DNA from: an uncultured Nocardioides sp.
Lineage (GTDB): Bacteria > Actinomycetota > Actinomycetes > Propionibacteriales > Nocardioidaceae
NCBI RefSeq assembly: GCF_947488025.1
Contig: NZ_CANKYS010000001.1
Location: forward strand, 372,001 to 436,000
Direction: 5' to 3'
DNA: 64,000 bases
This document shows, in pieces, positions 1 to 11,278 of this stretch. Both the position numbers and the translations under genes were made by a program. The notes below the pieces were generated by a model. It had not been told where the DNA came from and ran no database searches. It saw only the letters and a list, made by a program, of their open reading frames with translations. Within the stretch, counting starts at the first letter, position 1, and each line of letters opens with the position of its first letter.

Positions 1-1
1 G

Positions 2-967
2 CCCGTCGTCGCGGTGTCCGACGACCGCGGCGGTTCGTGGACCGCGCGCGTCGACGACACCGGCACGCTGCTCGTGGCCGCCCCCGGCCGACCGGCCCGC
101 GTCGCCGGCACCCGGGGGGCCTTCACGCCCGTGGTCGCGCCGGCGCTGAGCGTCGACCACCGCGGGCGGCCGTGGGTCGCCGCCACCGCACGTGACGGTC
201 GGGTCCTGGTCGGTACGACGCGTCGCGGGCGCCTCGTCCTGCGCCCGGTCGGCACCTCGGCCCCGACGGCGAGCCCCGCGCTCGCCCCGTCACGCACCCA
301 CCGACCGGTGCTCGCGACGGTCTCGGCGGACGGCACGCTGGTGACCCGGCGCCTCACCCGCGAGGGTCGCTGGAGTCGTCCCGACCGCGTCGGACGGCCG
401 GCGTCCTGGTCGACCCACACCGCGCCCGTGCTCGGCACGGACGCGACCGGCCGTACGTGGCTGGTCGCGGTCGGCGCACGGGGCGCGACCTTCACGCAGC
501 CGCTCGAGCGCGGCCGCCTGCAGCGGCTGGCCGGACCGACGGCGTCGCCCACCTCGACGCCAGCGCTCACCACCGCCGGTGACGGCACCACGCGGCTGCA
601 CCAGGTCAGCGCGACGGGACGCCTCGTCGTACGCACGCTCACCGGTCGGCGGTGGACCCGGCCCACCGCGCTCGCCGGGCAGTGGTCGCCGTACGCCTCA
701 CCGGCCGTGGGCGAGGCCGGTGGCGGCCTGCACGTGGTGGCCACCGACCGCACCGGTGCCGTCGTGGTGCGGAGCGCGGTGCCCGGCCAGCCCTCGCGCC
801 TGCCGGTGCGCGTGCGCGCCCCGCGTGACCTCACCCGCTCGCCCGCTCTGGTGATGCGTCGTGGGGCCGGCCTGTTCGTGGTGACGCGCTCCGGACCACG
901 CCTGCTGGCCCGCCCGACGCCGGCCGTCGTCGACCCGCTGCCTGCGCGCAGCAGCTCCGCTCCCTGA
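2..967 (+). CDS. Repeat protein, probable beta-propeller (5' end cut off)
   Basis: The frame is open to the window edge, so the true start lies upstream; the first in-window start codon is GTG at 14. The visible part, about 320 residues, is built of five or six imperfect repeats of 45-50 residues. Each has a DG-x-L-V/R-type strand and closes on a P-A-L/V motif (ASPAL, APVL, TPAL, ASPAV, SPAL). This pattern fits the blades of a lectin- or sialidase-like propeller. No membrane segment or catalytic motif is visible, so a surface or secreted binding role is only inferred. It converges on guaB, with 10 bp between the stops. Confidence 0.7.
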   Translation, partial: PVVAVSDDRGGSWTARVDDTGTLLVAAPGRPARVAGTRGAFTPVVAPALSVDHRGRPWVAATARDGRVLVGTTRRGRLVLRPVGTSAPTASPALAPSRTHRPVLATVSADGTLVTRRLTREGRWSRPDRVGRPASWSTHTAPVLGTDATGRTWLVAVGARGATFTQPLERGRLQRLAGPTASPTSTPALTTAGDGTTRLHQVSATGRLVVRTLTGRRWTRPTALAGQWSPYASPAVGEAGGGLHVVATDRTGAVVVRSAVPGQPSRLPVRVRAPRDLTRSPALVMRRGAGLFVVTRSGPRLLARPTPAVVDPLPARSSSAP

Positions 968-977
968 GGAGCGCGGG

Positions 978-2492
<1,515 letters not shown>

Positions 2493-2566
2493 CGATGCGG
2501 CGGCAGGGCGCCCGGCCCCGGTGACCCGGCTGGTCCCGGGGTGGTCGAGGATTGCCGGGACGCGCG

Positions 2567-2595
2567 TGCAACCTCCCGGCGGCGTCACTGCGTTC
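2567..2595 (+). promoter_or_regulatory. SigE-family-like promoter of the sigma stub
   Basis: TGCAACC (2567-2573), 17 nt, CGTTC (2591-2595). The same -35 motif, followed by a similar CTCCCGG stretch, precedes the intact sigma gene at 12529. This suggests an autoregulatory promoter shared by both genes. Function is inferred from the match. Confidence 0.4.
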
Positions 2596-2616
2596 AGACG
2601 GACATGGAGCAGAACA

Positions 2617-2711
2617 GTGCGTGACGAGGGGGCGTTCGTGGAGTTCGCCGCGTCGTCGCGAGCCCACCTCCGGCGCACCGCCTACCCCACCTCGGCGAGA
2701 TCATCCGCTGA
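2617..2711 (+). pseudogene. 5' remnant of a SigE-family sigma factor gene
   Basis: A GGAG site at 2606-2609 stands 7 nt before GTG at 2617. The next 23 codons match the start of SigE-family (TIGR02983-type) sigma factors: VRDEGAFVEF, then LRRTAY. After this tyrosine, members of the family read on into LL-x-GD-x-x-AEDL, but here the frame gives PTSARSSADP with no sigma motif. In a shifted frame there is a TGA at 2709. All of region 2 after the first helix and all of region 4 are missing, so this cannot be a working sigma factor. The break is best explained by an internal deletion. Confidence 0.5.
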
Positions 2712-2722
2712 CCCCGGGAACC

Positions 2723-3604
2723 TCAGGCGCGTGCAAGCCTCCGCACCGGGATCCGCACGGTGAGGTCGTCGCTGCCCATCCGGATCCGTCCGCGCAGGCC
2801 CGTGCCGAGGACGAGCGGCAGCACGGCCGGATTGTCCGCTGCGGTCCGTACGACGATCTCCTCGGCCTCGGAGGTCCGCGCCGCCCGCGCGGTCTCCAGG
2901 AGCAGCCGCGACCCGATCCTGCGGCGCCGCCAGGCCGGGTCGACCGCCAGCTCGACGTGCCAGGCGCCCCCGTCGTCGACCGCCCAGGTGGCCTGGCCGA
3001 CGACGACGCCCGCGACGACGGCGCGCACCTCGCCCTCGTGCACCTCGAGGACCGGCTCCTGGTCGGCCGACAGGTCCTGCGGCCCGGGCGCCGGGGTCGC
3101 CGCCGCGGCAGCGAGCACGTCCGCCACGAGCTCGGCGAGCGCCCTGCCGCGGGCGTGCTCCGCGGCCGTGAACGGCGCCGTACGCCGCAGCTGGACCACG
3201 ACGTCGCCGATCTCGAGGTCCATGCCGTCCATCAGCGGTGAGAGCCCCGCGGCGTCCCGGTCGGCCTCGGCGTCGAAGAGCTGCGCCACGACGTCGGGGA
3301 AGGTGGCCGGCTCGGCGAGGATGCTGCGCGCCGCCAGGACATAGCGGGTCGGCTGGTCGGCCAGCGCGGCCTCGGTGCACGGGAGCACGCTCACGCGGGT
3401 GCCGCCCGACCGCTCGACGAGGTCGGCGAGGTCGGCGAGCTCCCAGTCGCCCGGCGTACGGAGCACGAGCTCGTCCGTCACCCGGTCCACGCCGGGGAAG
3501 ACCTGGAGGCCCAGGATGTTCACGCCGGCCGCCCCGCAGGCGGTGGTCAGCTCGGCCAGGGCACCGGGACGGTCGTCCAGGGTCGTCCGCACTCTCCACA
3601 ACAT
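2723..3604 (-). CDS. ACT-domain and GNAT-domain protein
   Basis: Residues 1-75 form an ACT domain (LWRVRTTLDDRPGALAELT), a fold that normally binds small ligands such as amino acids. Residues 160-290 form a GNAT acetyltransferase domain with the acetyl-CoA loop RRRRIGSRLL. The product is 293 residues from ATG 3604. A longer reading from 3664 adds 20 residues, but 3604 starts directly at the ACT fold and has a CACCAT box 6 nt upstream. The combination suggests an acetyltransferase controlled by a ligand; substrate unknown. The stop lies just past the sigma stub. Confidence 0.75.
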   Translation of the reverse strand: MLWRVRTTLDDRPGALAELTTACGAAGVNILGLQVFPGVDRVTDELVLRTPGDWELADLADLVERSGGTRVSVLPCTEAALADQPTRYVLAARSILAEPATFPDVVAQLFDAEADRDAAGLSPLMDGMDLEIGDVVVQLRRTAPFTAAEHARGRALAELVADVLAAAAATPAPGPQDLSADQEPVLEVHEGEVRAVVAGVVVGQATWAVDDGGAWHVELAVDPAWRRRRIGSRLLLETARAARTSEAEEIVVRTAADNPAVLPLVLGTGLRGRIRMGSDDLTVRIPVRRLARA

Positions 3605-3670
3605 GTGCCGATGGTGCCCGGGCGATGTTTCGAACGGTGGTGCGAGGTGTGACGCGCGCGTCACATGGCG

Positions 3671-3718
3671 ACGGCCCGCCCCGCCCCCGCCGAAGTGGCG
3701 GAGCGCGGAGCGGGCCGT
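3671..3718 (-). terminator. Terminator hairpin after groEL
   Basis: ACGGCCCGCCCCGC (3671-3684) pairs with GCGGAGCGGGCCGT (3705-3718), 13 of 14 positions. A small inner CCGCC/GGCGG stem sits in the loop. There is no U-run, as is common in high-GC actinobacteria. Confidence 0.65.
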
Positions 3719-3740
3719 ACGGACCTGGTGGAGCGGCCGG

Positions 3741-5375
<1,635 letters not shown>

Positions 5376-5404
5376 CTAGGGGTGTTCGGGGCCGAACGAC
5401 ACGG

Positions 5405-5433
5405 ATCCCGGCTGGCGCGAGGCCAGCCGGGAT
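5405..5433 (-). promoter_or_regulatory. Stem-loop between groES and groEL
   Basis: Perfect 12-bp stem (ATCCCGGCTGGC / GCCAGCCGGGAT) with a 5-nt loop, entirely inside the 80-bp groES-groEL gap and upstream of the groEL ribosome-binding site. There is no U-run. It could act as a processing or stability element, or a partial terminator that sets the GroES:GroEL ratio. Confidence 0.6.
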
Positions 5434-5443
5434 GCCAGGTGCG

Positions 5444-5737
5444 TCAGGAGACGACGGCGAGGATGTCGCGGGCGGAGAGAATGAGGTACTCCTGGCCGGC
5501 GTACTTGACCTCGGTGCCGCCGTACTTGCTGTAGATGACCTTGTCGCCCACGGCGACGTCGAGCGGGACGCGGTTGCCGTTGTCGTCGATGCGACCGGGA
5601 CCGATCGCCACGACCTCGCCCTCCTGGGGCTTCTCCTTGGCGGTGTCCGGGATGACCAGGCCGGAGGCGGTGGTCTGCTCGGCTTCGAGCGTCTGGACGA
5701 CGATGCGGTCCTCGAGGGGCTTGATGTTGACCGACAC
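5444..5737 (-). CDS. groES: Co-chaperonin GroES
   Basis: 10-kDa lid of the GroEL chamber. At 97 residues it has the usual length. It starts with [11 protein letters not shown], has the mobile loop [19 protein letters not shown], and ends with the family's [19 protein letters not shown] strand. The start is GTG 5737 with GGAGG 9 nt upstream. It is first in the groES-groEL operon, with a leader of roughly 100 nt between the CIRCE operators and the start. Heat-shock control by HrcA is expected. Confidence 0.97.
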   Translation of the reverse strand: MSVNIKPLEDRIVVQTLEAEQTTASGLVIPDTAKEKPQEGEVVAIGPGRIDDNGNRVPLDVAVGDKVIYSKYGGTEVKYAGQEYLILSARDILAVVS

Positions 5738-5756
5738 TTCGGATCAACCTCCACTT

Positions 5757-5768
5757 TCTCGTACGAGA
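5757..5768 (-). promoter_or_regulatory. 12-bp palindrome in the groES leader
   Basis: TCTCGTACGAGA is a perfect palindrome lying about 12 bp upstream of the groES ribosome-binding site, between it and the CIRCE elements. No known function is recognised. Confidence 0.35.
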
Positions 5769-5836
5769 GATCTTCAGGACGTGGGCTCGTGATCCGGCGG
5801 CACGCCGTCGCGGGGGTCGTGCCAGGCTCACGAGCG

Positions 5837-5863
5837 CTGGCGCTCTCGGGGTGAGAGTGCCAG
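5837..5863 (-). promoter_or_regulatory. Second, diverged CIRCE operator
   Basis: CTGGCGCTC, 9 nt, GAGTGCCAG: the correct 9-N-9 layout of CIRCE with altered outer bases. It lies between the consensus CIRCE and groES, which gives the operon a tandem operator. Confidence 0.75.
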
Positions 5864-5870
5864 AGCAGAC

Positions 5871-5899
5871 GCTAGCACTCTGCCCGATCGAGTGCTAGC
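5871..5899. promoter_or_regulatory. CIRCE operator (HrcA site)
   Basis: GCTAGCACTC, 9 nt, GAGTGCTAGC, a perfect inverted repeat matching the HrcA-binding consensus TTAGCACTC-N9-GAGTGCTAA. It sits 15 bp before the -10 box of the divergent methyltransferase gene and so may affect both directions. Confidence 0.92.
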
Positions 5900-5914
5900 G
5901 GGTGTCGCCGCTGA

Positions 5915-5920
5915 CAGGAT
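5915..5920 (+). promoter_or_regulatory. Predicted -10 box, leaderless type
   Basis: CAGGAT, 6 nt, GTG start of the methyltransferase gene. With a 17-bp spacer the -35 region would fall inside the CIRCE element. Confidence 0.5.
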
Positions 5921-5926
5921 GGCGGC

Positions 5927-7117
5927 GTGGAGATCGAGACGCTGGACTGGCTGCGCACGGCCGAGGGCGCCCGCCTGCTCGCGGCCGCCGACCGGGCCTG
6001 GGCGGACCACCCGGGCGACCCGGTGCGGGTCGCGGGCGACGTACGCCGGGTCGAGCCCGACGCGGAGAAGGCCGCGGCCGCCACCACGCAGGCCCAGCTG
6101 CGGGCGAAGGCCGTGGTGAAGTTCGGCGAGGCCGCCCACCTGATGTTCTTCACCCCCGACGCGCTCGAGCAGGCGACGCGGGCGCGGGTCGCGGACCACC
6201 GGGCCGCCCGGCTCGCCGCCGCGATCCCCGGCGGCAGCGTCATCGACCTCGGCTGCGGGATCGGCGGCGATCTCGTCGCCTTCGCCCGGGCCGGGCTCGT
6301 CGCAGGCGGGGTCGACCTCGATCCCGTCCGCGCGGCGATGGCACGCGCGAACCTCGAGGTGCTGGGGCTCCCCGGCGCCGCGCAGGTGGGTGACGCGACG
6401 ACCGTCGACCCGCGCGCGTTCGACGCCGCCTTCGCCGACCCGGCGCGTCGGGGCGGTCGGGGGCGGGTCTTCGACGTGGAGGGCTGGACGCCGCCGTGGC
6501 CGTGGGTGCTGGACCTGCTGGCCCGCCGGTCGCTGGTCAAGGTCGCCCCCGGCATCGGTCACGACCTGGTCCCGGTCGGCGTCGAGGCGGAGTGGGTCAG
6601 TGACGGCGGTGACGTCAAGGAGGCCGTGCTCTGGTCGCCCGACCTGGCGACCACCGACCGCCGCGCCACGGTGATCGGCGAGCACGGTCTCGCCACCCTC
6701 ACCGACGAGGACTCCCCCGCCGACGGGGAGGCAGGGACCGAGGTCCGCAAGGTCGGGGCCTACCTCTACGAGCCCGACGGCGCCGTGATCCGCGCCGGCC
6801 TGGTCACGGCGGTCGCCGCCGGCGTGGGTGGCGGCCTGGTCGACCCCCACATCGCCTACGTCACCAGTGACGCCTCGTTCCGTACGCCGTTCGCGCGGGG
6901 ATACCGCGTCGTCGAGCACCTGCCCTACCGCGAGAAGCAGCTCCGCGCGGCCCTGCACGAGCGCGGGATCGGCCGCCTGACGATCAAGAAGCGCGGGGTG
7001 CAGGTCGTCCCTGAGGAGCTCCGCAAGCGGCTGTCGCTGCGGGGGGACGACGAGGCGACGCTGGTGCTCACCCGGGTGTCGGGGCAGGGCACGGCCCTGC
7101 TCGTCCAGCCGTTCTGA
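5927..7117 (+). CDS. SAM-dependent methyltransferase with THUMP-like C-terminus
   Basis: Residues 90-200 carry a class I methyltransferase fold: SAM motif I VIDLGCGIGGD, the acidic residue in GGVDLDP, and motif IV-like FADPARRGG. The C-terminal part (about 310-396) matches the THUMP-like domain found in actinobacterial proteins of this family (LTIKKRGVQVVPEELRKRL). An RNA or nucleic-acid substrate is likely but unproven. The start is GTG 5927, preceded by a CAGGAT box and no strong Shine-Dalgarno site. It is divergent from groES across the CIRCE elements and converges on the GH3 gene 13 bp away. Confidence 0.85.
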   Translation: MEIETLDWLRTAEGARLLAAADRAWADHPGDPVRVAGDVRRVEPDAEKAAAATTQAQLRAKAVVKFGEAAHLMFFTPDALEQATRARVADHRAARLAAAIPGGSVIDLGCGIGGDLVAFARAGLVAGGVDLDPVRAAMARANLEVLGLPGAAQVGDATTVDPRAFDAAFADPARRGGRGRVFDVEGWTPPWPWVLDLLARRSLVKVAPGIGHDLVPVGVEAEWVSDGGDVKEAVLWSPDLATTDRRATVIGEHGLATLTDEDSPADGEAGTEVRKVGAYLYEPDGAVIRAGLVTAVAAGVGGGLVDPHIAYVTSDASFRTPFARGYRVVEHLPYREKQLRAALHERGIGRLTIKKRGVQVVPEELRKRLSLRGDDEATLVLTRVSGQGTALLVQPF

Positions 7118-7130
7118 CCGGCGCCTCTCG

Positions 7131-8921
7131 TCAGCAGCCGGGGCGTGCGACGCCCGACACGGTCACGGGCAGTCGACCCGGCGCTGCGGCCTGTCCGGTC
7201 AGCACCTCGACCAGCACCTGCATCGCGGCGGGCGTGTCCCCGTAGGTGGCGATCCGGGTCGGAGCGGCCACCCGGCCCAGCACCCACGGGCTGTCGGTGG
7301 CCACGGCGACCTGACCGTCGACCGGCGCGTCCTTGAACCCGGTGAAACCGACCTGCGTGCCCGCAGCGAGCCGGGCCTCCTCGCCGGCGTTCCACGCGTC
7401 GAGGCGCCGTTCGCGGCGCGCCTCGGACCTCTCCCAGGCGCGCACGCGGCTCTGGTAGGCGCGCTTGCGCTCCTTCTTCCGCCGCTCGGGCCGCGGCTTC
7501 GCGTCGGTGAGGGTCGCCGGTGCTGCGCGGCGCGCCAGCACCGTGATCCCGGCCGCCTCGGCCGCGGGGGTGAAAGTCCCCACCGCGCCCGGGTCGCCGT
7601 AGGCGTGCACGACGTCGCCGACCAGCCGTCCCGAGCACGCTCCGTCGGTGACGGTCACGGCGGCTGCGGACAGCCGTCGCGAGGCGGCCGGCGCCGAACT
7701 GCGGGCCTTCCCTGGACCGGAGAGCTGGGTCAGCAGGGCGATCTGCCGCGCGGCCGCCTGCTCGAGGCGCCGCCGGGGCAGGTCGCCGCGGCGTACGGCG
7801 CGGACCAGCGCCGCCCGTGCGACGGCGGGCGACGGGGGCATGAGCAGGACGTCCGAACCGGCGCGCAGGGCCTGCACCGCCGTCCGCCCGGGGTCACGGC
7901 CGCGGGTGACGGCCGCCATCTCGAGCGAGTCGGTCACCACGAGTCCCTCGAAGCCGAGCTCGTCGCGCAGCAGGCCGGTGACGACCTTGCGCGACAGCGA
8001 CGACGGCACCCGGGGGTCGATGGCGCGGACGTCGAGGTGGCCGACCATCACCGCCGGGAGCCCCGCCTCGACACCGCGGGCGAACGGGACGAGGTCGGAC
8101 TCCTCGAGCTCTGCCCTCGTCCTGGTCTGCACGGGCAGGGTCAGGTGGCTGTCGGCCGGCACGGACCCGTGGCCCGGGAAGTGCTTGATCACGGGCAGCA
8201 CGCCGGCCTGGGTGAAGCCGGTGGCCGCGGCGACGACGTGCTCGGCGACGACGCCGGGCCGCGACGAGGCTGACCGCGAGCCGATCGTCGGGTCGCCGGG
8301 GCCCGAGGTGACGTCGGCGTCGGGCGCGAAGTCGACCGTGAAGCCGAGCCCGCGCAGCTCGCCCGCCCCGGCGGCGTACGTCGCCCGCGTCAGCCCGGGG
8401 TCGTTCGCGGCGCCGGTGCTCATGAAGGTCGGGAAGCGGGTCGCCGCACCCCGCAACCGCTCGACCACTCCGCCCTCCTGGTCGACGCCGAGGAAGAGCG
8501 GCCACTTCCGGGGCACCTGACGGGTGAGGGTCCGGTTGACGGCCCTGACCTGGTCGGCCGAGGCGACGTTGGCGCTGAAGGCGATGACCCCGCCGAGGTG
8601 CAGGTCACGGACCATCCGCACCGGAGCCCGGGTGCCTTGCCAGTCGGCGACGATCACCTGTCCGGCGAGGTCCGGCAGCTCCATCCGCCTGACGATCCGC
8701 GCCGCGCGGTCCAGCTCGTCCCCGTCGGGCCCCCAGCCCTCCGCCAGCCCGAGCTCCTCCGACGGCGTCGGCGGGACGGTCGGCGTGCTGGTCGCCGCGG
8801 TGCTCTCGGCCGACCGCTCCTCGTCGCGTCCCGGGGCCTGGCCGTCGCACGCGACCAGGGAGGCGACCAGCACGAGGGAGGTTCCGAGGCTCGCCAGGTG
8901 GGAGGCCGGTCGCGAGCGCAT
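7131..8921 (-). CDS. Glycoside hydrolase family 3 lipoprotein (NagZ-like)
   Basis: Predicted beta-N-acetylhexosaminidase-type enzyme anchored outside the membrane. The N-terminal signal ends in the lipobox LVAC. The GH3 barrel shows GVDQEGGVVERL, the His motif KHFPGHG and the nucleophile region VVTDSLEM. A C-terminal domain follows. Within it lies an unusual highly charged stretch, about residues 472-517 (rich in RRKKER and EARRERR), likely a long helix inserted in the domain. The start ATG 8921 puts the signal peptide at the N-terminus; the in-frame upstream extension has no signal. Role inferred: muropeptide or chitin-fragment trimming. Confidence 0.88.
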   Translation of the reverse strand: MRSRPASHLASLGTSLVLVASLVACDGQAPGRDEERSAESTAATSTPTVPPTPSEELGLAEGWGPDGDELDRAARIVRRMELPDLAGQVIVADWQGTRAPVRMVRDLHLGGVIAFSANVASADQVRAVNRTLTRQVPRKWPLFLGVDQEGGVVERLRGAATRFPTFMSTGAANDPGLTRATYAAGAGELRGLGFTVDFAPDADVTSGPGDPTIGSRSASSRPGVVAEHVVAAATGFTQAGVLPVIKHFPGHGSVPADSHLTLPVQTRTRAELEESDLVPFARGVEAGLPAVMVGHLDVRAIDPRVPSSLSRKVVTGLLRDELGFEGLVVTDSLEMAAVTRGRDPGRTAVQALRAGSDVLLMPPSPAVARAALVRAVRRGDLPRRRLEQAAARQIALLTQLSGPGKARSSAPAASRRLSAAAVTVTDGACSGRLVGDVVHAYGDPGAVGTFTPAAEAAGITVLARRAAPATLTDAKPRPERRKKERKRAYQSRVRAWERSEARRERRLDAWNAGEEARLAAGTQVGFTGFKDAPVDGQVAVATDSPWVLGRVAAPTRIATYGDTPAAMQVLVEVLTGQAAAPGRLPVTVSGVARPGC

Positions 8922-9171
8922 CACGCCATGGTGGCACGGACGCCCGGCCCGCTCGTCGGGGAGACGCCCCCCGGGGCGATCGCGGAATCGGCAGGCGACC
9001 CACAGAAGATCCACCAGTGATCAACGCGCAACCCACAGGCGACCCACGGGCGACCGCTGATCGCGTCGGCAGACCTTCACACCTGGCAGGGCGGATCGTG
9101 TCAACTTGTTGCGTGGCCCGGGTCGGAGGGCTCTTGTGAGGATCTGCGGAACCCCCTGGGAGAGGAACACC
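8922..9171. other. Intergenic region before the NCS2 permease
   Basis: 250 bp between divergent genes. It has short repeats of GCGACCCAC around 8996-9050. On the minus strand a CACCAT box stands 6 nt before the GH3 start. No gene, terminator or recognisable riboswitch is seen. Confidence 0.4.
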
Positions 9172-10566
9172 ATGACCTCCGACCGATCACCCCGCAACGA
9201 GCCGTCGACGCTGCCGGCCCACGTGAAGTACGACATCGACGAGATGCCCCCTGTCGGGGAGGCGATACTGCTGGCGCTCCAGCACGTGATGGTGATGATG
9301 GCGAGCAACGTCACCATCCCGATCATCCTGGCCACCGCCATCGGCGCGACGACCGGGGAGACCGTCTTCCTCGTCCAGGTCGCGCTGTTCGCCGCCGGTC
9401 TCACCACGCTGATCCAGACGATCGGCATCGGTCCGGTGGGCGCGCGGCTGCCGGTGGTGCAGGGCACGAGCTTCGGCTTCCTCGTGGTGTCGATCCCACT
9501 GGCACGGGACTACGGGCTCGCAGCGGTGCTCGGCGGCGCGCTCTTCGCCGGCTTCGTGAAGTTCGCACTGGGCTTCAGCCTGAGGTGGCTGCGCAACCTG
9601 TTCCCCCCCCTGGTCAGCGGCATCGTGGTGCTGGTCATCGGCATCGGCCTGCTGCCGACCGGCATGCTCCTCTTCGCTGGCGGCAACGGCGCGGAGGACT
9701 TCGGTTCCTGGGAGAACCTCGGCCTGGCCAGCCTCGTCCTCGTGGTGCTGCTGCTCGCCTACCGCTTCGGCCGCGGGATCATCGCCTCGGCCTCCGTGCT
9801 GGTCAGCCTGGTGGTCGGCTACCTCGTCGCGATCGCGCTCGGGAAGGTCGACTTCACCCCCGTGGCGGACGCGTCGTGGTTCGCCTTCCCGACCCCGCTC
9901 GAGTTCGGCATGGACTTCCCGGCGGCGGCCTTCATCGCCATGGGCGCGATGGCGATCGCGGTCTCGATCGAGACGATCGGCGACCTGTCGGCCATCACCA
10001 AGGCAGGCGCCGGACGCGAGGTGACCGACCGCGAGCTCGCCGGTGGCGTCATGGGCGACGGGGCGGCCACCAGCATCGCCGCCCTGTTCTCCGCGCTCCC
10101 CAACACCACCTTCGGGCAGAACGTGGGCCTGGTGGCCCTCACCGGCGTGATGAGCCGCCACGTCGTCTCCATCTGCGCCGGTTTCCTCATCGCCCTGGGC
10201 CTCGTGCCCAAGCTGGCCGCGGTCATCACCGTGATGCCCGCCGCGGTGCTGGGCGGCGCGGCGGTCGTCATGTTCGGCATGTTGCTCGGGGCCGGCATCC
10301 AGCTGCTCTCCGAGTGCCGCCTGGACCGTCACGACCTGATCGTGATCGCGGCGTCCATCGGCGTGGGCCAGGGCTTCGCGGCCGTTCCCGCCGCGGCCGA
10401 GGTCATGCCCGAGTCGCTCCGGGTGCTGATGATCTCGGGCATCCTGCCTGCCGCGCTCATCGCGGTCGTGCTCAACCTCGCCCGTCCCGCACCCGAGGTC
10501 GGGGCCGCGTTCGTCGACGTGGACACCGCCCTTCCCGAGACCGTGCGCCGGCCCGACCGGCAGTAG
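9172..10566 (+). CDS. NCS2 family uracil/xanthine permease
   Basis: Nucleobase:cation symporter-2 family protein, 464 residues with about 12-14 hydrophobic segments, importing a purine or pyrimidine base with protons. Family features are the start of TM1 (EAILLALQHVMVMMASNVTIPIILA), the TM3 region QGTSFGFL and the signature around NTTFGQNVGLVALTGV in TM10. The substrate cannot be read from sequence; the QNVGLVALTGV form is common in xanthine/urate permeases. The start ATG 9172 has a GAGAGGA site 5 nt upstream. The gene stands alone. Confidence 0.92.
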   Translation: MTSDRSPRNEPSTLPAHVKYDIDEMPPVGEAILLALQHVMVMMASNVTIPIILATAIGATTGETVFLVQVALFAAGLTTLIQTIGIGPVGARLPVVQGTSFGFLVVSIPLARDYGLAAVLGGALFAGFVKFALGFSLRWLRNLFPPLVSGIVVLVIGIGLLPTGMLLFAGGNGAEDFGSWENLGLASLVLVVLLLAYRFGRGIIASASVLVSLVVGYLVAIALGKVDFTPVADASWFAFPTPLEFGMDFPAAAFIAMGAMAIAVSIETIGDLSAITKAGAGREVTDRELAGGVMGDGAATSIAALFSALPNTTFGQNVGLVALTGVMSRHVVSICAGFLIALGLVPKLAAVITVMPAAVLGGAAVVMFGMLLGAGIQLLSECRLDRHDLIVIAASIGVGQGFAAVPAAAEVMPESLRVLMISGILPAALIAVVLNLARPAPEVGAAFVDVDTALPETVRRPDRQ

Positions 10567-10584
10567 TCACCCGGCAGCAGACAG

Positions 10585-10627
10585 CGGCTGAGCCGCCCGG
10601 CCCGTACGACGCCAGGCGGCTCAGCCG
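10585..10627. terminator. Bidirectional terminator hairpin
   Basis: 13-bp perfect stem (CGGCTGAGCCGCC / GGCGGCTCAGCCG) with a 17-nt loop between the convergent permease and metallo-hydrolase genes. A further GC-rich CTCGGGC/GCCCGAG stem lies at 10642-10661. Confidence 0.6.
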
Positions 10628-10651
10628 GGCATCACTCCGGCCTCGGGCGGC

Positions 10652-11278
10652 TCAGCCCGAGAGGCCCTCGCGCTCGGCGCCGATGGTGGTGTCGGGGCCG
10701 TGCCCGGTGTGCACGACGGTCTCGTCGGGCAGCTCGAGCAGGCGACGACGGATGGAGTCCACGATGACGTCGGAGTCGGAGTAGGAGCGTCCCGTCGCGC
10801 CCGGCCCACCCTGGAACAGGGTGTCACCGGTGAAGACGCAGCCGAGGTCGTGGACGTAGAGGCACACCGCACCCGGCGCGTGGCCCGGGGTGTGGATCAC
10901 CGTCACGGCCGCACCACCGATGGTGAGCGTCTGGCCGTCGGACAGGTCGACGTCCCACAGCTCGGCGCCCTCCTCGTCGCCACCGTGGGTCAGCTCCCAC
11001 AGCGGCCGGTCGTCGGGGTGCAGCAGGATCGGCGCACCCGTACGACGACGCAGCTCGGGCGCCACCCGTACGTGGTCGTCGTGCGCGTGCGTGCACACGA
11101 TCGCCTTCACCGTCCGGCCCGCGACGACCGCCAGGATCGCGTCGACGTCGTGGGGGGCGTCGACGACCAGGCACTGCTCGTCGTCGCCGATCACCCACAC
11201 GTTGTTGTCGACCTCGTGGGTCTCCCCGTCCAGGGAGAAGGTCCCCGAGACGACGGCGTGGTCCACGCGGGCGGTCAC
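10652..11278 (-). CDS. Metallo-beta-lactamase-fold hydrolase, partner of mscR
   Basis: 208 residues with the zinc motif THAHDDH (His64, His66, Asp68, His69), a GHAPG histidine motif and FTGDTLF. It starts at GTG 11278, overlapping the mscR stop by 4 bp, so the two are co-translated. The same pair occurs in mycobacteria (Rv2259-Rv2260), where the hydrolase is the candidate for hydrolysing S-formylmycothiol to formate and mycothiol. That activity is inferred from context. Confidence 0.88.
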   Translation of the reverse strand: MTARVDHAVVSGTFSLDGETHEVDNNVWVIGDDEQCLVVDAPHDVDAILAVVAGRTVKAIVCTHAHDDHVRVAPELRRRTGAPILLHPDDRPLWELTHGGDEEGAELWDVDLSDGQTLTIGGAAVTVIHTPGHAPGAVCLYVHDLGCVFTGDTLFQGGPGATGRSYSDSDVIVDSIRRRLLELPDETVVHTGHGPDTTIGAEREGLSG

